DNA of 64,000 nucleotides from Alphaproteobacteria bacterium (lineage in GTDB: Bacteria; Pseudomonadota; Alphaproteobacteria; Sphingomonadales; Sphingomonadaceae), in contig JAFAZW010000001.1 of NCBI GenBank assembly GCA_019239415.1, positions 111,810-175,809 on the forward strand. The letters are read 5' to 3'. Below the pieces are notes generated by a model that ran no database searches, had not been told where the DNA came from, and was given only the letters and a program-made list of their open reading frames with translations. Numbering within the stretch: position 1 is the first letter of the stretch; each line of letters begins with the position of its first letter. Made by a program: the position numbers and the translations under genes. Shown one piece after another: positions 43,501 to 50,576 of this stretch.

Positions 43501-43957
43501 GGAAGATACGCCCGAAGCCGTAGCGGTTGGGATGCGCCGGATCATAGGCGCAGCCTTGGTCCCAAAGGGCGAGGAGGCGGGTCGAGCCGTCCGGCCGCCG
43601 GAACGCGGGGTGGGCGAAGTCGAGACCCCAATCCAGGTGGGCGAGAACGACTCCGCGCCCCGTCGGCAGCATTTCGGCGCGGCGAATGTCGCTGGCGCGC
43701 GGGGCGAGGTCGTCCGCCTCGTCTCCCGCATCCTCGTACGGTGCGGGCGTATAGGCCTGAGGGAGCTTCGCGCTCGGCACTGCGCTGCGGACCGCCGGTA
43801 TCTCCCCGCGCCGGACGCGGCCGGTGACGATCAGGCCGAAGCGCGCGATGATCCGCAGGCCCGGGGGCGGCGCCGCGCCTGGGAGCAGGCGGGCGATGAT
43901 CGAGACTTCGTCCCGAGGGTCGCCTTGCTCGACTGCTTCCCAGAGCGCGCTTTCCAC
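37586..43957 (-). CDS. Giant multidomain lytic protein: S8 protease, PG-binding, alpha/beta-hydrolase-like, GH19-like, M15 peptidase
   Basis: A 2123-residue protein starting with GTG at 43957 (GGGAGG five bases upstream). Subtilase domain about 90-570 with Asp109 (LAHLDWGLDFAHP), His184 (GSGSHGTHTLG) and Ser506 (MSGTSMAAPHVAG). A low-complexity acidic and proline-rich linker (600-970) contains a tandem duplication and a Cys cluster (CEACGPDCRCD). A peptidoglycan-binding segment lies at about 1112-1200, an alpha/beta-hydrolase-like region at 1250-1475 (Ser1362 in LTAHSGGGAAL), a GH19-like region at 1590-1860 (Glu1605 in VLNETDG; FRGRGIIQTTGRGSYLHL) and an M15 zinc peptidase at 1985-2123 (SFHALGRAID; KDFMHFELR). 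No signal peptide. Probably a cell-wall- and protein-degrading effector. Confidence 0.88.
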   Translation of the reverse strand: MESALWEAVEQGDPRDEVSIIARLLPGAAPPPGLRIIARFGLIVTGRVRRGEIPAVRSAVPSAKLPQAYTPAPYEDAGDEADDLAPRASDIRRAEMLPTGRGVVLAHLDWGLDFAHPAFRRPDGSTRLLALWDQGCAYDPAHPNRYGFGRIFRRAEIDAALAAPDPYAALGYRWWTSDRGSGSHGTHTLGISGGSPCPGLPAGMAPEADLVFVDLSTRTERGRQPLGSSTDLLEGWDLCNRIAGPRPLVGNASLGRQAGQKDGLTLTEQALDWSVASRPGRALAMSCGNYFAKGAHAQLTLLPGETRHLHLEFGPGARKAELDLWYPRADRLDVAVEGPDGIAAGPVEPDRRADLLYGGETVGRLYHRTDDPNNGDNQVSLYLYPAAPTGEWRLSLSGRSVGDGRVHAWVERDPEGPARLRFAAGDDDPRSSLGTICTGFSTLAVAAYDAHSPGREPGRFSSAGPTRDGRDSRPTLAAPGCKVLSARSRPRTGADAPLATRMSGTSMAAPHVAGTMALMFAAAPRPLWIDEVRALLVETADPVLPEQRTRLGAGYLDTSAAVGAASALSPVAAAGRVPAPPRAPRPLVRLPSTQESEMAEFEEYEGFEEAPFDCDADYDAELEGGGESGLDAVDAEALFATVEAEGEADGEGREDAKGARRRRGPGRAPFQAHEPVGGGGGRRLVVPRRGRASPIALSVPLGGAPAPAPSPPPGAPSAPAAAPAPTVAVPPVGSPDDPPLPADPGEPAEPIAAGAEFADEGAADSAEATWRRRRAAPLPFQIQIPVGGGGGLGLAVPIGGRGSPLALSVPLGGGAPAPAAPPAAPAAPAPAVAAGVAPADPPLFADPGEPVEAISAAAQYAADQGEIEAETCEACGPDCRCDRAAEDEAALAEAAEMDALERGYARTDYSDVDARYAGEQLMAAVGAAIETVPGDGEGEFLDALAESLGDAEGTAESTSERPSLYALFQAAVAGQARPQRLFGRAIRVIARPGDPLGRVRPLRGDLLLRALPGERRVYLAVVAGATACAFERLAERGLRAEGGDAALPGRYLHVVEAWPVRRAEAEGFARRVANAADLIPLDTVIVRLAPPGAEAGEPGDAEDEPGDPSEPNLAVGARGSAVAALQQRLNALHARRTAAGLAGLGNMPLAEDGVFGPRLRAAVAAMQRLAPAGLVPVPDGEMDRAAWSALALLEAAAARLPAAPSAPAAPPVASRAAGAVQAGQEIVEHLPLLARHAGTPPDLVLRWNEMATAPEQVDVVIHLHGFSGLGQAMRIDRHKLPESGLDFVNPDNPAQIGRLAPTLAILPRGNFYGGRSHMGYDFPALFAPGALARLIALGLERFATAAGLPRVQRGRLILTAHSGGGAALMRLLAEADPDEIHCFDALYNPPRPLIRWLEAKLSGAGAGAAAMRVLYRAGEGTAVHSREVAQALAAAATAHPDVQRRFRVEATAEPHNGIPRRYGWSLLADAAADVDLARRHAGAGQSAPPGYRRAGGEAEWGENEPADAGLAQPEVDALARCEFGNATELEAWFASSGGFADWFNRTLSGHAPFVRPGRGGVLRVPTGAGARARFRGFWDALEVAYGRPRVSLLEFAALMAIVLNETDGDFAGRTESSGRGGGGRTDARGPHRGLAYFFDRIELRPGHWKASYNHLDGGLTAGQLFNDDAYVAAHGHLGGADRLARRGNDYGGAWNGDVYPATEFSTDEHAAETAFVREADFYKFRGRGIIQTTGRGSYLHLVRHIRTYRGTDPTLNALKVRWSAVSDETACTVSTNDEWERLFAVPEMLGVAFALHSGGPHGYRIMSRRAEVLNAVPAPHQRGAQGSIFLMGRAISGSPAYGAGLYRDRVLALLRAMLPLAASGPAPVTHGSAPVSPDGETEHAHHGPSRTTAVAVPDEATLREQWQANPRAHGYFRNSEARYLEYAPLFAHRGVADAAAYMAENMTTLTFFGARNPGHRGLAAPLRAAEEALSGHVIDPPLHPFGCLNIRRIAGTNRLSFHALGRAIDLNPGTNPHIRDPRAFEVIRAVTGVDLPHERSPRRLREASAQFQADFNDAWIAGQGDAHLRALLADPTLLRLLRSYGAHGFCNLDERLIEALVAAGLNWGGTWTTSKDFMHFELR
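41356..41940 (-). repeat. Tandem duplication inside the giant protein's linker (about 110 codons each)
   Basis: Residues about 660-755 and 770-865 of the giant protein repeat the order PVGGGGG, SPxALSVPLGG, proline/alanine stretch, DPPLxADPGEPxE. The units differ by a few substitutions, so the duplication is not very recent. Confidence 0.7.
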
Positions 43958-43984
43958 GGCCGCCTCCCTTGGCGCTGACGTCGG

Positions 43985-44611
43985 TCAGGGTGTGGCGGGA
44001 GGAGTCTTGGCTTTGGCCCCGGTCGGCGCCGCATCCGCCGCGGTGGCCGGCCCCGTCGCCGCCGCCATGACCGCCCCCGTAGCCACGGCCGTCGCCGCCG
44101 CATTCGCCAGCTTATCGACCTTCGTCCTGACGTCGCTTAAGTCCTCCCTGATACCGGTCAGCAGACGATTGGTCTCGGCCGCGGGCGACTCCGGCACGAC
44201 GTCCGGCGGACGCTCGCCGGCACCCACGGTCAGCATTACGCGCCAGCCTTCCTCAACCTTCTCTCCGCTTTGCGGCTTCTGTTGTATAACCAGACCCTTC
44301 TCATCGGAACCGCTGAATCGTCGCTCGATCGCCGACTGAAGCCTCGCATCGCTGAGGGTCTTCTGTGCGGCCTTCTGCTCATTTCCGACGACGCTCGGCA
44401 CGTTGACCAGTGCCGGGAGAATGTCCGGCGCCGGCGGCGCTGCCGCGGCGTCCGCCTTTGCCTGCTGCACGGCGACCAGCATTGGCAGGATGCCGATCGG
44501 GGGTGGGAGGATCCACGCGAGCGCCAGCGGCGCCAGGCGCTTCTCCGCTGGAAGCCGCGAGCCGATAGCCGCAGCGGCGACCAGGGCGACGGCAGAATTG
44601 TTGTCGGGCAC
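43985..44611 (-). CDS. PASTA-domain protein of the lytic locus
   Basis: A 208-residue protein starting with GTG at 44611 (AGGAGG five bases upstream). An N-terminal hydrophobic segment (RLAPLALAWILPPPIGILPM, about 24-43) is followed by a single PASTA-like domain (about 65-132; NVPSVVGNEQKAAQKTLSD, GLVIQQKPQSGEKVEEGWRV), then a helical region (LLTGIREDLSDVRTKVDKLA) and an alanine-rich tail. PASTA domains bind muropeptides or act as spacers. It lies 27 bases before the giant protein gene. Confidence 0.7.
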   Translation of the reverse strand: MPDNNSAVALVAAAAIGSRLPAEKRLAPLALAWILPPPIGILPMLVAVQQAKADAAAAPPAPDILPALVNVPSVVGNEQKAAQKTLSDARLQSAIERRFSGSDEKGLVIQQKPQSGEKVEEGWRVMLTVGAGERPPDVVPESPAAETNRLLTGIREDLSDVRTKVDKLANAAATAVATGAVMAAATGPATAADAAPTGAKAKTPPATP

Positions 44612-44620
44612 CGCGTCCTC

Positions 44621-45196
44621 CTACTTCTTGTCGAACAGCCCCGCCGACGACGCGACGACCGCGGCCAGGAGCAGAGTGTTCTGATTGGTGAGGAAGCCCG
44701 AGCCGCTCTGGCCGGACGTTCCCGACGACCCCGACGGGCCCGACAGAACGTCGGTCGCGATCAGCGGGAAGAAGGACGCCAGCGGCGCCAAAGCGGAGCC
44801 CGGCGGGGCAACGAGCGGCGTGATCGCGCTGACGAGCGCAAGGGTCCGCACATCCCCCTTGACCTTCTCGACGCTCTTCTTCGTCTCGCTCTGCAGGCGC
44901 TGCATGTCCTTGACGGCGACGCGGACGCTGGAGTCGACCTGCTTGATCAGCCCGGTCGTCTCCGTGCGGACCCCTTTGATCGCCTCGGCGAGCTGGGCTT
45001 GCGTCACGCCCGCGGCGGCGCCGCCGGGACGCGGCCGGAACGGCGCACGGGCGCTTGGGCGACGCAGCGGCGGCGGGCCGCGACGCTTGCCGCGCGCTTC
45101 CGCGTCGTAGCTGTCATAGCTCTCGCTTTCATTCTCGCCGGGCCACGCCTCGGCGTCGGCCGCGTCCAGATAGCTGGCGTCATAATCGTAGCTCAT
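44621..45196 (-). CDS. Low-complexity / coiled-coil protein of the lytic locus
   Basis: A 191-residue protein. The N-terminus is acidic and tyrosine-rich (MSYDYDASYLDAADAEAW), followed by an Arg/Pro-rich patch (KRRGPPPLRRPSARAPF), a coiled-coil-like helix (residues about 70-115; DSSVRVAVKDMQRLQSETKK) and a hydrophobic, Ser/Gly-rich C-terminus (TLLLAAVVASSAGLFDKK). Its start overlaps the previous stop (ATGA at 45193-45196), so the two genes are coupled. No family recognised. Confidence 0.7.
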   Translation of the reverse strand: MSYDYDASYLDAADAEAWPGENESESYDSYDAEARGKRRGPPPLRRPSARAPFRPRPGGAAAGVTQAQLAEAIKGVRTETTGLIKQVDSSVRVAVKDMQRLQSETKKSVEKVKGDVRTLALVSAITPLVAPPGSALAPLASFFPLIATDVLSGPSGSSGTSGQSGSGFLTNQNTLLLAAVVASSAGLFDKK

Positions 45197-45804
45197 GGTC
45201 TTGCTCCTGCTCTTGCGGGCGTGAGGACGGCGGCGGATGCCGCCGGGTTACGCGGCCAGGGCCGGCGTGGCGCGGCGCGACTCAGGGCCGCGCGGACCCG
45301 CTCGACGGCGGGTCTGACGTAGAGGTGGAAAGCCTCGGCTTCGGGGAGGCGCGAGCCGGGGCTGCCGGCGCCATCGCAGGTCGCGCAGAGCGGGTCCTCG
45401 CCCAGGCATTCGGGGCAGGCGCCAAGCGCCGCGGCCAGCGCCTCCATCCGCTCCTGGAGGGCAGCGTTCTCGGCGAGCATCCGCTCGGAGACTTCCGCGA
45501 GCCGCGCGACCTTCTCCGCTTCTTCCTCTCTCACCTCCGCGCGCAGCTCCTCCCGCAGCGCCGCCTGCTTCTCGGCCTCGTCGCCGCCGGCGAGGAGCTT
45601 CAGCAGCATCGCCGTCTCGGGCCGATCCGCCGCCTGGCTGCCGACGAGGTCGAACATCATCTTCTGGGGATCGACCGAACCGGTGCGCATCGCGTCGAGC
45701 AGCGCCATCAGCGCCGGTGTCGTGTCGGCGGCGGGCTGCGCCGATGCGGACGGCGGCTCGCTTTCGGGCGGAAGGACGTCGCCTTCGACCGGCTCACCAG
45801 ACAT
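45193..45804 (-). CDS. Coiled-coil protein with a CxxC-type cluster, lytic locus
   Basis: A 203-residue protein. ATG at 45804 has AGGAGG six bases upstream and overlaps the preceding gene's end by 11 bases. A long charged coiled coil (about 85-130; REELRAEVREEEAEKVARLA) is followed by CPECLGEDPLCATCDG, a small zinc-ribbon-like cluster of two CxxC pairs. A helical C-terminus follows (FHLYVRPAVERVRAALSRA). The frame continues open upstream to 46623 but that part is a shadow of the neighbour. Unknown function; scaffold or adaptor is a guess. Confidence 0.7.
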   Translation of the reverse strand: MSGEPVEGDVLPPESEPPSASAQPAADTTPALMALLDAMRTGSVDPQKMMFDLVGSQAADRPETAMLLKLLAGGDEAEKQAALREELRAEVREEEAEKVARLAEVSERMLAENAALQERMEALAAALGACPECLGEDPLCATCDGAGSPGSRLPEAEAFHLYVRPAVERVRAALSRAAPRRPWPRNPAASAAVLTPARAGARP

Positions 45805-47023
45805 AGGAGGCCTCCTGCTCACCGAGGCTCGCCTCGATCGTGTCGGCGTCGGCGAGCTCGAGGCTGTCGAGGAATTCCTGTTCCGCGGCCCACTCGGCCC
45901 ACTCGGCTTCCTCGTCAGTGACCCAGCCGTCCCACGCGCCTTCGCTCTCCGCGTCCGCGTCATAGCCCTCCGCGGCCTCGCTGAGCTCGCTCTCGACCGC
46001 TTCGGCGAAGCGGTCCGCCTGGGCCTCGTTGAGGAGCGACCAGAGGCGCGTGGCGCGGTCCTGCACGTTGGTCGGATCGCCTTCATATTCGCCGCTTTCG
46101 CCGCGCATGAAATCGAAGCCGGCGGCCTCGCCTTCGCCGGGCGCACTTTCCGCCAGCTCCGCGGCGGCCTCGCCGAGCTGCTGACCGAGGAGCTGCGCGA
46201 ACGCGGCGGTCGGAACGGAGCCGCCACCGGCGCCGACCGGAATGCTGCGCCGGCCGAGCGGGCCGAGGCGCATGGCGCCGAGCGCTTGCTGGACCTCCGG
46301 CCGCTGCAGCAGGCTGGACAATTGGCTTGCGGCGCTGCCGCCGCCGAACAGGCGCGACACGGTTCCGGCTGCCTGCGGGCTGGAGAGAAGGCCGCTGAGC
46401 AGATTGCCGAAGCCCCCGCCCGCGCCGCCGGCGCCCCCGGCCAATCCGCCGAGGAGATTGCCCAATCCTCCGCCCGCGCCCCCGGCGCCGCCGGCGAGGC
46501 CGCCGAGGAGGTTGCCCAGTCCGCCCGCGCCGCCGCCGCCGCGGCCACCGCCGCCGGCCAGGCCGCCGATCGCGGACGCGATCCCGGAGCCCGTGCGACC
46601 CATCGGACTGAATTGGCTGGCAATCGACGTGATTCCGCTCAGCGCGCCGCCGACATCGCGCGCGGTGCCGCGGCCGTAGCGGCTGAGGCCGGCACCGGTG
46701 CCGCCGACGGCGGCGCCCGCGATGATGCCGGGAAGACCCGCGGCCGATCCGGCCATGGCCCCCTGGAGGGCGCCGGCGCCGACCGTGGCGATGGCAGGCG
46801 CCGCCTGCTGGGCGAAGCGCCCGACGTCGCGCGCGGCCGAGGAGAGCGCGCGGCCGATATTGCCGAAGATCCCCTCGAGGTCGCTCTCCATCGCGTCGGC
46901 CGCGCCTTCGCCGAATTGCGAGTCGACGGCGGTGCGCAGCTGAACCGCAGGCAGGCGCGCCAGCGACGGCTCGACGACCTGGCGGAGCTGCTCGTACCCG
47001 GCGGCGGGCTGATAGGCGTTCAT
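45794..47023 (-). CDS. Glycine-rich repeat protein with acidic Trp-rich tail, lytic locus
   Basis: A 409-residue protein with GAGGAG six bases before ATG 47023. N-terminal helical region (MNAYQPAAGYEQLRQVVEPS), a small-residue hydrophobic stretch (about 70-110), then Gly/Ala/Leu repeats with the unit GGLGNLLGGLAGGAGGA (about 165-205), and an acidic C-terminus rich in Trp and Glu (WAEWAAEQEFLDSLELAD). Also contains RRSIPVGAGGG, reminiscent of the PVGGGGG motif of the giant protein. No known domain. A structural or membrane-inserting role is possible. Confidence 0.7.
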   Translation of the reverse strand: MNAYQPAAGYEQLRQVVEPSLARLPAVQLRTAVDSQFGEGAADAMESDLEGIFGNIGRALSSAARDVGRFAQQAAPAIATVGAGALQGAMAGSAAGLPGIIAGAAVGGTGAGLSRYGRGTARDVGGALSGITSIASQFSPMGRTGSGIASAIGGLAGGGGRGGGGAGGLGNLLGGLAGGAGGAGGGLGNLLGGLAGGAGGAGGGFGNLLSGLLSSPQAAGTVSRLFGGGSAASQLSSLLQRPEVQQALGAMRLGPLGRRSIPVGAGGGSVPTAAFAQLLGQQLGEAAAELAESAPGEGEAAGFDFMRGESGEYEGDPTNVQDRATRLWSLLNEAQADRFAEAVESELSEAAEGYDADAESEGAWDGWVTDEEAEWAEWAAEQEFLDSLELADADTIEASLGEQEASYVW

Positions 47024-47086
47024 GCGCGGCTCCTCTGAAGCACGGGCGGAAGCGGGACGGGCCGGGATAGGGCGAGAGGGCGTTGC

Positions 47087-47320
47087 TCAGCCGGGCGGCG
47101 CGCCGTTCCCCATGACCTTGCGCAGCAGGCGGAACAGCGCTTCGAGGCCCGCGAACGAACCCAGCGTGCGGCCGCTGAGATCGCCGATCGTGCCCCGCAG
47201 CGCATGGCGCGCCTCGCCGGGATCGCGGGCGCCGCCTTCGCGCCACCAGCGGATGATGAGCGTGATGCCGGAAGCGCGCGGCGGGATGTCCGGTTCATCT
47301 GCGGCATCGCCATCATCCAC
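47087..47320 (-). CDS. Small hypothetical protein at the head of the lytic locus
   Basis: A 77-residue protein starting with GTG at 47320, with GGAGG five bases upstream. Acidic N-terminus (MDDGDAADEPDIPPRASG), then SGITLIIRWWREGG and a C-terminal helix (LGSFAGLEALFRLLRKVMG). No family recognised. It is 63 bases upstream of the glycine-rich protein and on the same strand, so probably part of the same transcript. Confidence 0.55.
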   Translation of the reverse strand: MDDGDAADEPDIPPRASGITLIIRWWREGGARDPGEARHALRGTIGDLSGRTLGSFAGLEALFRLLRKVMGNGAPPG

Positions 47321-47433
47321 TTCGTCCTCCAGGCGAGTCTCGACCCGTTGCGACTCGGCATTGCCCGATCGCCGTCACCCGTGGATCACGGGCGCATCAC
47401 GGCGGCATCACGAACGGAGAAAAATCGCCGGCT

Positions 47434-48285
47434 TCAGCCCAGCACGGCGTCGATGATGCGAATCGAGCTTTCGAGGCGTCGGCGCACGCGCAGCATCGAC
47501 TCGCGCGCGGGGTCGGACGAAGCTTCCGGTGCCTCGGCCGCCGCCTCCCCGGCGCCGATCCGCGCCGCCAGCGTTCGGGTTTCCGCCATGGGCGCGATAT
47601 CGAGCTCGCTCGCGAGCAGCTGCTCCAGCTTCTTGTACTGGCTGAGCGCCAGCGCCCGGCTTCCGCAGCGGACGTGCGCGGTCATGAGCAGCCGCTGCGC
47701 GTCTTCGCGCAGCGGCTCGACCGCGCACAGCGATTGGGCCGCCGCCCGCGCGGCCTGCCAATTCCCCGCCGCCCTCTCGGCCTCGGCGAGCAGGAAGAGC
47801 GCGTCCAGGTAGAGCGTCCGCAGCCGCTCGCGTTCGAACGCGATCGGCTCCTGCTCCCGCTCCTGCAGATAGGCTCCGCGATACAGGCCGAGCGCCCGCG
47901 CCAGCCGGCGGCGTTCGCGGCCGAGCTGCAAGCGCTGCGGCTCGCGCAGGGCGACGCGGGCGCGGCGGTCCAGCAGCAGGACGTCGACGAAGTCGAACCG
48001 CCCCAGCGCCAGGCGCACCGAATCGCCGTCCACCCGCAGCAGCCGCTGGCCCGAAGGAAGCCGCGAGCGTATCCGCCACAAAGCGGTGGCGAGGCAATGT
48101 CGCGCGGCGTCTTCGTCCTTGTCGGGCCAGAGCCGGCCGGCCATCGCGCCGCGGCTGAGGCTGCGGCCCGGCGCGGCGAGGAGCGAGCCGAGCACCGGCC
48201 ACCATATATCCGGCAGGCTTAGCGGACCCCGTCCCATCCGCGAGATCTGCTCATCTCCCAGCAGGTGCAGGACCCAGGATGCCAT
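47434..48285 (-). CDS. SARP/BTAD-type transcriptional regulator
   Basis: A 283-residue regulator. The N-terminal part (1-95; LLAAPGRSLSRGAMAGRLWP, LATALWRIRSRLP) is an OmpR-like winged helix as in SARP/AfsR proteins, and about 100-245 is a bacterial transcriptional activator domain of TPR-like helices (RLRTLYLDALFLLAEAERAA, REDAQRLLMTAHVRCGSRAL). ATG at 48285 has GGAG seven bases upstream. SARPs usually activate adjacent specialised loci; here it precedes the lytic-locus genes on the same strand. Confidence 0.85.
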   Translation of the reverse strand: MASWVLHLLGDEQISRMGRGPLSLPDIWWPVLGSLLAAPGRSLSRGAMAGRLWPDKDEDAARHCLATALWRIRSRLPSGQRLLRVDGDSVRLALGRFDFVDVLLLDRRARVALREPQRLQLGRERRRLARALGLYRGAYLQEREQEPIAFERERLRTLYLDALFLLAEAERAAGNWQAARAAAQSLCAVEPLREDAQRLLMTAHVRCGSRALALSQYKKLEQLLASELDIAPMAETRTLAARIGAGEAAAEAPEASSDPARESMLRVRRRLESSIRIIDAVLG

Positions 48286-48701
48286 CTTTAAGCTCCGCCT
48301 CGTACCGAGACGTTATCGCCGGCTAAAAGCCGCGATGCAGGTCAGTGTCCCCACAATGGCTGGAAAGAACCGCGCATCGGACATACGACGCCAGGATCGG
48401 ACCTGCGTCGTGGTGCAACCGAAATGAACGAGTCGTGGCCTCCCCTACCACGGACGAGTTACCGACCTGATCTTGGCCAACAGCCACGACTCGGCAGGTG
48501 GATGGTAAGCGTCAAATGGCGCCGTGCAATCCCCGCCATTACAAATACATGCGGCGCAGGGATGTTGTTTGTCGATCAGTCGATTATTCGGATGCCTCCC
48601 GGCGAGGGCGCGCGCGGCTTCCCGTTCGTGCGGGCCAAGGCATTCGTGCGGCGCGGACTTTCGATCGAGGCGGATGGGACCCGGTCTGCTAGACCGGATT
48701 C
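48286..48701. other. Intergenic region upstream of the SARP regulator
   Basis: About 415 bases between divergent genes. No protein gene was supported. It contains an AT-richer part near 48520-48600 suitable for promoters and a perfect hairpin CCGGTCT-GCT-AGACCGG at 48681-48697 just before the DUF3995 start. Confidence 0.4.
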
Positions 48702-49127
48702 ATGCCGCTCTTCCTGTCGCTGGCCATCATTGCCTTCGCCGCGGGCTTCCACCTGCTCTGGGCGGTGGGCGGACGTCTCGGTTACGCCGTGTCGCTGCCG
48801 CAGCGCGCGGACGGGACGCCGGTCCTGGCCCACCGCCTCGCCTGGTGGCGCCCGGCCGCGGGCGGCGTCGCCTTGTGCCTCGCGCTCCTCGCGGCGTTGC
48901 TGCTCGTCCAGGCCGGGCGGCTGCGCTTGCCGCTGCCGGCGGACCTGGTACGGGCGCTGCTGGTCGGTGCCGGCACCGCGTTCGTCGCCCGCGCGATCCT
49001 TCCCAACCGCTATGTCGGCTTCTTCAAGCGCCTCAAGGGGACGCGATGGGCGCGGTACGACAGTCGCCTCTACAGCCCGCTTTTCCTTGCTCTGGGGCTG
49101 CTGATCCTCTGGCAGGCACGGGGCTGA
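48702..49127 (+). CDS. DUF3995-family membrane protein
   Basis: A 141-residue inner-membrane protein with four predicted membrane segments: SLAIIAFAAGFHLLWAVGG at the start, GVALCLALLAALLLVQAG, ALLVGAGTAFVARAILP and LFLALGLLILWQA at the end. The HLLWAVGG start and the PNRYVGFFKR loop fit DUF3995. Function unknown in the family. It is monocistronic and convergent with amtB, six bases apart. Confidence 0.8.
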   Translation: MPLFLSLAIIAFAAGFHLLWAVGGRLGYAVSLPQRADGTPVLAHRLAWWRPAAGGVALCLALLAALLLVQAGRLRLPLPADLVRALLVGAGTAFVARAILPNRYVGFFKRLKGTRWARYDSRLYSPLFLALGLLILWQARG

Positions 49128-49133
49128 GGCGGC

Positions 49134-50432
49134 TCAGTAATTGTAGGCGCGCTCGCCATGTTCGGCGAGGTCGAGGCCCTCGCGCTCGGCGTCGCGCACG
49201 ACTCGCAGGCCGGTAAGGACGCGGGTCGCCGCGAGGGCGAGCGCGGTGCCGGCCGCCGCCCAGGCGATCGTCGCCGCGACCGTCTCGACCTGGACGAGCA
49301 ACTGGTCGCCGACGGCGCGGCCGCCGTCGCCGGGGCCGCCGAGCGCGGGGGCGTTGACGAGCGCCGTGCCGAGGGCGCCGACGATCCCGCCGACGCCGTG
49401 GATGCCGAACGTGTCGAGCGCGTCGTCATAGCCGAGCTTCGGCTTCAAGCGCGCGACGGCGAGGAAGCAGACGAGCGCCGCGGCGGCGCCGAGGACGATC
49501 GCGCCGGCGGGGCCGCAATGGCCCGCGGCCGGAGTCACGGCGACCAGCCCGGCGACGATGCCGGAACAGAAACCGAGCGCCGACCCCCTGTGTCCCGCCG
49601 CGCGCTCGGCCGCCATCCAGGCGAGCCCGCCCGCGGCGGGGGCGACGAAGGTGGTGAGCATCGCCAGCGCGGCGACGGCATTCGCTTCGAGCGCCGACCC
49701 GGCGTTGAAGCCGAACCAGCCGACCCAGAGCAGGCCGGTGCCGGTGCCGGTCATCGCAAGGCTGTGCGGCGGCATCGGCTCGCGCGGATAGCCGAGCCGC
49801 TTGCCGAGGAGCAGGCAGGCGACGAGGGCGGTGACGCCGGAATTGACATGGACGACGGTGCCGCCGGCGAAATCGAGCGCGCCGCGGGTGAAGAAGGCGC
49901 CGTCGGCGGCCCACACCATGTGGGCGATGGGGAGGTAGACGAGGGTCAGCCACAGCGGCGTGAAGACCATGACCGCCGCAAAGCGCATTCGCTCGGCGAC
50001 GGCCCCGAGCACCAGCGCGACGGTGATGGCGGCAAACGTCATCTGGAAGCAGACGAAGACATATTCCGGAATGGCGGCGCCGGGCGTGAGGGTGGCGGCG
50101 GTGGTGGCGATGCCGACGCCGCGCAGCAGCGCCTTGCCGAAGCCGCCGACGACGGCGCCGCCGCCCTCTCCGAACGCCTCCGCATAGCCCCACAGCACCC
50201 AGACGATCATCGTCAGCGCCGCCGCGGCGCCGACCTGGGTCATCATCGAGAGCATGTTCTTCGTGCGCACCAGGCCGCCGTAGAAGAGCGCGAGACCGGG
50301 CAGGATCATCAGCAGGACGAGGAGGGTCGCGACCAGCATCCACGCCGTGTCGCCCTTGTCGACGCCCGGCGCCGCGGCTTTCGCGGCCGCGGGCAAGGCC
50401 AGCAAGGCGATGGCTCCGACTGCACGCTTCAT
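49134..50432 (-). CDS. amtB: Ammonium transporter
   Basis: A 432-residue Amt/Rh-family channel with a cleavable signal-like N-terminus (MKRAVGAIALLALPAAAKAA) and eleven membrane segments. Pore signatures: FYGGLVRTKNMLS, the first pore His in GGTVVHVNSGVTAL and the second in FGIHGVGGIVGALG. The C-terminal cytoplasmic tail that binds GlnK is present (GLDLAEHGERAYNY). No glnK gene is adjacent, unlike the usual glnK-amtB pair. ATG at 50432 follows AGGGG. Confidence 0.94.
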   Translation of the reverse strand: MKRAVGAIALLALPAAAKAAAPGVDKGDTAWMLVATLLVLLMILPGLALFYGGLVRTKNMLSMMTQVGAAAALTMIVWVLWGYAEAFGEGGGAVVGGFGKALLRGVGIATTAATLTPGAAIPEYVFVCFQMTFAAITVALVLGAVAERMRFAAVMVFTPLWLTLVYLPIAHMVWAADGAFFTRGALDFAGGTVVHVNSGVTALVACLLLGKRLGYPREPMPPHSLAMTGTGTGLLWVGWFGFNAGSALEANAVAALAMLTTFVAPAAGGLAWMAAERAAGHRGSALGFCSGIVAGLVAVTPAAGHCGPAGAIVLGAAAALVCFLAVARLKPKLGYDDALDTFGIHGVGGIVGALGTALVNAPALGGPGDGGRAVGDQLLVQVETVAATIAWAAAGTALALAATRVLTGLRVVRDAEREGLDLAEHGERAYNY

Positions 50433-50576
50433 CCCCTGCCCCCTTGGCCTCCAACCGGCGGGACGAGTTTGGCCAGAGGCCGCCGCGGGGGACAGCGCGG
50501 AGTCGGTCGCCGTGAACTTTTCACGCCGCGCCCGGCCGTCGGCGTGAACGGCTCCGGCAGCCAGGCGGGCAGCGGC

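Noticed and set aside
41446..43978. Additional long plus-strand frames over the giant protein gene
   Set aside because: Antisense to clear protease motifs; no family resemblance, extreme arginine content.
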